Source: Armatimonadota bacterium
GTDB lineage: Bacteria; Armatimonadota; Armatimonadia; Armatimonadales; Armatimonadaceae
Reading direction: 5' to 3'
Length of the DNA: 7,981 nt
NCBI GenBank assembly: GCA_014380985.1
Contig: JACMIU010000723.1
Location: 1-7,981 of the forward strand
The first letter of the stretch is position 1. Every line of letters starts with the position of its first letter. Below the pieces are notes generated by a model. That model did no database searches. It was given only the letters and a program-made list of their open reading frames with translations, and was not told the origin of the DNA. The position numbers and the translations under genes are program-made. Below are positions 6,328 to 7,981 of this stretch, piece by piece.

Positions 6328-6361
6328 AGCGGCGCGGAAACCCTTAGGTTTCCGCGCCGCT
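6328..6361 (-). other. Perfect 15-bp hairpin between the DUF4177 gene and sucD
   Basis: AGCGGCGCGGAAACC (6328-6342) and its exact reverse complement (6347-6361) flank a 4-nt loop. Its distal edge lies 8 nt after the DUF4177 stop and its proximal edge 14 nt before the sucD start codon. On the minus strand it is followed by TTCGTCAAAAAAAC rather than a U-tract, so it is not a standard intrinsic terminator. It could act as an mRNA-processing or stability element that sets sucD expression separately from the genes upstream, or as a weak terminator. Confidence 0.7.
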
Positions 6362-6369
6362 GACGGTTC

Positions 6370-6573
6370 TTACTTTTGTTTCTTGAAGTAGTAGGTGACT
6401 ACATCTTCGGTGTACTCTTCGCCTTCGTCATCTTCGTCTTCCGACGTTTCGACGTAGGTCATTTGCGACACGGTGACGGAAACCAACTCGAAGCCTTCCG
6501 AGCCTAAGCGGTTCAGGGCGGTTTCTTCGTCGTCTTCCATTTCGGTCGAGGTCAGAACTTTATATTCGTACAT
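6370..6573 (-). CDS. Small DUF4177-family protein with an acidic insert
   Basis: A 67-residue protein beginning MYEYKVLTSTEME, with LNRLGSEGFELVSV at 20-33 and a final VVTYYFKKQK strand, the layout of the small DUF4177 fold (N-terminal strand, helix, 'LGxEGWELVSV', C-terminal strand). No function is established to my knowledge. ATG 6573 is chosen over the in-frame ATG 6579 and TTG 6582 because AAGGA (6583-6587) is then 9 nt upstream and family members start with MYEYK. Unusual is the acidic run ETSEDEDDEGEEYTED (42-57) replacing the usual short turn between the last strands; it could bind cations or a basic partner. The gene lies between the secreted stalk protein gene and sucD on one strand. 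Confidence 0.85.
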   Translation of the reverse strand: MYEYKVLTSTEMEDDEETALNRLGSEGFELVSVTVSQMTYVETSEDEDDEGEEYTEDVVTYYFKKQK

Positions 6574-6582
6574 AATCATCAA

Positions 6583-6587
6583 TCCTT
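6583..6587 (-). promoter_or_regulatory. Shine-Dalgarno for the DUF4177 gene
   Basis: On the minus strand AAGGA stands 9 nt before ATG 6573, but only 3 nt before ATG 6579 and directly against TTG 6582. It therefore decides which of the three clustered in-frame starts is most likely used. Confidence 0.6.
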
Positions 6588-6599
6588 ATGCTGGTTATT

Positions 6600-6625
6600 T
6601 TAGCGAACACTTCCGCATTCGCTAA
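6600..6625. repeat. Short inverted repeat in the gap after the stalk-protein gene
   Basis: TTAGCGAA (6600-6607) and TTCGCTAA (6618-6625) form an 8-bp stem with a 10-nt loop, beginning directly after the stop codon of the secreted stalk protein. No T-tract follows on the minus strand (AAATAACC comes next), so termination is unlikely. It may be a weak mRNA 3'-end structure, or simply chance. Confidence 0.4.
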
Positions 6626-6626
6626 G

Positions 6627-7358
6627 TTATTGCGCGTCAGGCGAACCGCTTGGCTCCACCTTTTTTAATTGTACCCGAAAAACGTCTTCGCGCATCGTGC
6701 TGTCGAAGTCGTTCGGGCGCACCTGATACACAAACTCGCCTGCTTCCGCACCGGTTGGCAGATAAAACAGCACGGTGAAATCCACGGTTCCGAGCGCGGG
6801 AACGGTGGCTATTGCGTCTTTCCTGTCCCAATCGCCCGGCGCGAGTTCTTTGCCGTCCGCAAGAATAAGCGCGGTTTTGCCGGGCTTAAACTTGCCCAAA
6901 TCGTAGCGGCGCGTTTTCTTCAAGCCGTTCTCAAAACGGCACATCACCGCGATTAGTTCCGTGTCCGGCTTGGTGTCGAACGTTTGCCCGGTAATCGCCG
7001 ACACGTAACTTTTGCCGCGCACCACTTTTAGTACCGTCAGCGACGCTTGCGAACTGTTTAGCGTTTCGCCTACCGCGCCGGTCAAGCCGTTTTTCCCCGC
7101 TCGTTTCGGGGCGACAATCACGCCCGTCTTCTCCTGCCGCGACGCTTGCAAATCGTAATCATCGCCGCTCCTCACAACGGTGCGACCAAGTGCCGCCGCC
7201 ATATCGGGTAGCGACACGTAGATTTTGCCGTTCTGTTCCAGCACATCTGACGACGCCCGCCGCCCGTCCACCGACACAGTTTTGCCGCCTTGCGCAAGTG
7301 CGAACCCGCCAACAAACGCCGCCGCTAATCCCGCCCAAATAATAAGGTTCTGTTTCAT
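6627..7358 (-). CDS. Secreted stalk-domain (copper amine oxidase N-type) protein with a DUF4352-like domain
   Basis: A 243-residue exported protein. A Sec signal peptide (MKQNLIIWAGLAAAFVGGFA to ALA at 20-22) is predicted to be cleaved before Gln23. Residues 27-70 (KTVSVDGRRASSDVLEQNGK, then IYVSLPDMAAALG) match the copper-amine-oxidase-N 'stalk' fold, which occurs in many secreted proteins without any oxidase. A linker precedes a beta-rich domain at about 94-230 that starts GAVGETLNSSQASLTVLKVV and contains LIAVMCRFENGLKK. This resembles DUF4352/Ig-like domains of extracytoplasmic proteins. There is a single cysteine and no catalytic motif. The start lies 6 nt after the DUF4262 stop, with no Shine-Dalgarno, so translation may be coupled. 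A structural or binding role in the envelope is inferred; it has no evident link to succinyl-CoA synthetase, which flanks it. Confidence 0.85.
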   Translation of the reverse strand: MKQNLIIWAGLAAAFVGGFALAQGGKTVSVDGRRASSDVLEQNGKIYVSLPDMAAALGRTVVRSGDDYDLQASRQEKTGVIVAPKRAGKNGLTGAVGETLNSSQASLTVLKVVRGKSYVSAITGQTFDTKPDTELIAVMCRFENGLKKTRRYDLGKFKPGKTALILADGKELAPGDWDRKDAIATVPALGTVDFTVLFYLPTGAEAGEFVYQVRPNDFDSTMREDVFRVQLKKVEPSGSPDAQ

Positions 7359-7364
7359 CTACTG

Positions 7365-7850
7365 TTACAGTGTGCCGCGTTTCTCTGCGTTTACCCGCGA
7401 CAAAATCGGTTGTTTTGCCTTTAATGGTTCGGGAAAGCCATCTTCCCACGGGAACCGCCCGGCTTTATCCGTCCAAAAACATTGCAAAACATCAAACCCA
7501 CTTTTCTTATAAAGCCAGACACAATAGCCGAGATACTCGTTGTGTTGCGTTTGATTGACGGGCGCGAAAGCGCAGTCATAACCTTCCACTATGCCGCCAA
7601 CCTGTGTATTGGCTACAAACCGCTTCCCGTTTTTTATGTCGGTTCCAACAACGTTCAAAATGCTGTGCATCACTTCATTGCTGAGACCGAAAATAATAAT
7701 CTCCGCATGAGCAAAACGATACGTCAACCCAACCGTGTAAGCGAATCCGACGCCCTCATCATCCTCCGGCACGATCACAACGTGCCAATCGTATCGGTTA
7801 ATGTTTTCGATAACGATCCGGTCATAATCGTCCGTTGGTTCCGGCAACAT
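7365..7850 (-). CDS. DUF4262 domain protein
   Basis: A 161-residue cytoplasmic protein matching the DUF4262 pattern through most of its length: IENINRYDWHVVIVPEDDEG (14-33), GFAYTVGL (35-42), HAEIIIFGL (48-56), VEGYDCAFAPV (88-98), EYLGYCVWLY (105-114), FWTDKAGRFPWEDGF (125-139) and QPIL (147-150). The family is widespread but uncharacterised; I know no reaction for it. It starts 5 nt after the sucC stop with no Shine-Dalgarno, so re-initiation after sucC is likely. By eye its GC is about 43-45%, below sucD and sucC, which suggests that it was inserted into the sucCD operon. Confidence 0.92.
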   Translation of the reverse strand: MLPEPTDDYDRIVIENINRYDWHVVIVPEDDEGVGFAYTVGLTYRFAHAEIIIFGLSNEVMHSILNVVGTDIKNGKRFVANTQVGGIVEGYDCAFAPVNQTQHNEYLGYCVWLYKKSGFDVLQCFWTDKAGRFPWEDGFPEPLKAKQPILSRVNAEKRGTL

Positions 7851-7855
7851 GGAAA

Positions 7856-7981
7856 TTAGTCGTTGCCGACCAGCGAGACGATTTTCTGCGCCGCTTCCTG
7901 CATCGTCGCCGCCGGAATCAGGTCGGTGTCTTTCAGCAACGCAAGCCCTTCTTCGGCGTTGGTTCCGGCGAGGCGCACCAC
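7856..7981 (-). CDS. sucC: Succinyl-CoA synthetase beta subunit, C-terminal end (partial)
   Basis: Only the last 41 residues are in the window. They contain VVRLAGTNAEEGLALL and IPAATMQEAAQKIVSLV, the usual end of the ADP/GDP-forming beta subunit (typically PIVVRLEGTNxEEG...TMxEAAxKxV). The beta subunit carries the ATP-grasp nucleotide site and the succinate site, and pairs with the alpha subunit encoded at 5429-6313. The TAA at 7858-7856 is followed after 5 nt by the DUF4262 start. The 5' part of the gene lies beyond the right edge. Confidence 0.93.
   Translation of the reverse strand: MVRLAGTNAEEGLALLKDTDLIPAATMQEAAQKIVSLVGND

Noticed and set aside
7482..7859. A 125-codon plus-strand frame covering most of the DUF4262 gene.
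   Set aside because: The minus-strand frame has a full-length DUF4262 match; the opposite frame has no recognisable motif and runs against the operon.

Overview
This is a window of about 8 kb from a GC-rich bacterial chromosome. The translated genes point to bacteria rather than archaea or phage. The mix includes sucCD, a FabH-like synthase beside a PaaK/F390-synthetase-like ligase, an XisI homologue, DUF4262 and DUF4177 proteins, and a secreted copper-amine-oxidase-N-type 'stalk' protein. It resembles what I associate with Armatimonadota or neighbouring environmental phyla, but that placement is an inference from gene content and cannot be fixed without a search.

Plus strand, 1-4269. The window opens in the last codons of an upstream gene, possibly an MBL-fold hydrolase. 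That gene overlaps an adenylate-forming ligase (54-1445), which is followed by a ketoacyl-ACP-synthase-III-like condensing enzyme with an intact Cys-His-Asn triad (1505-2509). The three look like a small acyl-activation and condensation operon of unknown product. The ligase gene carries two in-frame copies of a 33-nt repeat built on the palindrome GGCGAAACAAGTTTCGCC. A long inverted repeat (35-nt arms, one mismatch, 2511-2649) starts one base after the synthase stop codon and separates this operon from a second set. The second set is a membrane-anchored unknown (2672-3376), a conserved unknown (3389-3910) and an XisI-family protein (3934-4269) with no XisH partner.

Minus strand, 4349-7981. 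Transcription runs right to left: the sucC 3' end, a DUF4262 protein, a secreted stalk/DUF4352-like protein, a DUF4177 protein, sucD, then a good intrinsic terminator and a separate secreted unknown. The two succinyl-CoA synthetase subunit genes, which usually adjoin, are therefore split by three unrelated co-oriented genes. The DUF4262 gene and the secreted unknown at 4349-5335 look clearly lower in GC by eye than their neighbours, which suggests later acquisition.

No RNA genes, CRISPR arrays, transposases or origins were seen. There is no gene-free stretch longer than 300 nt; the largest gap (2510-2671) is mostly the long inverted repeat.
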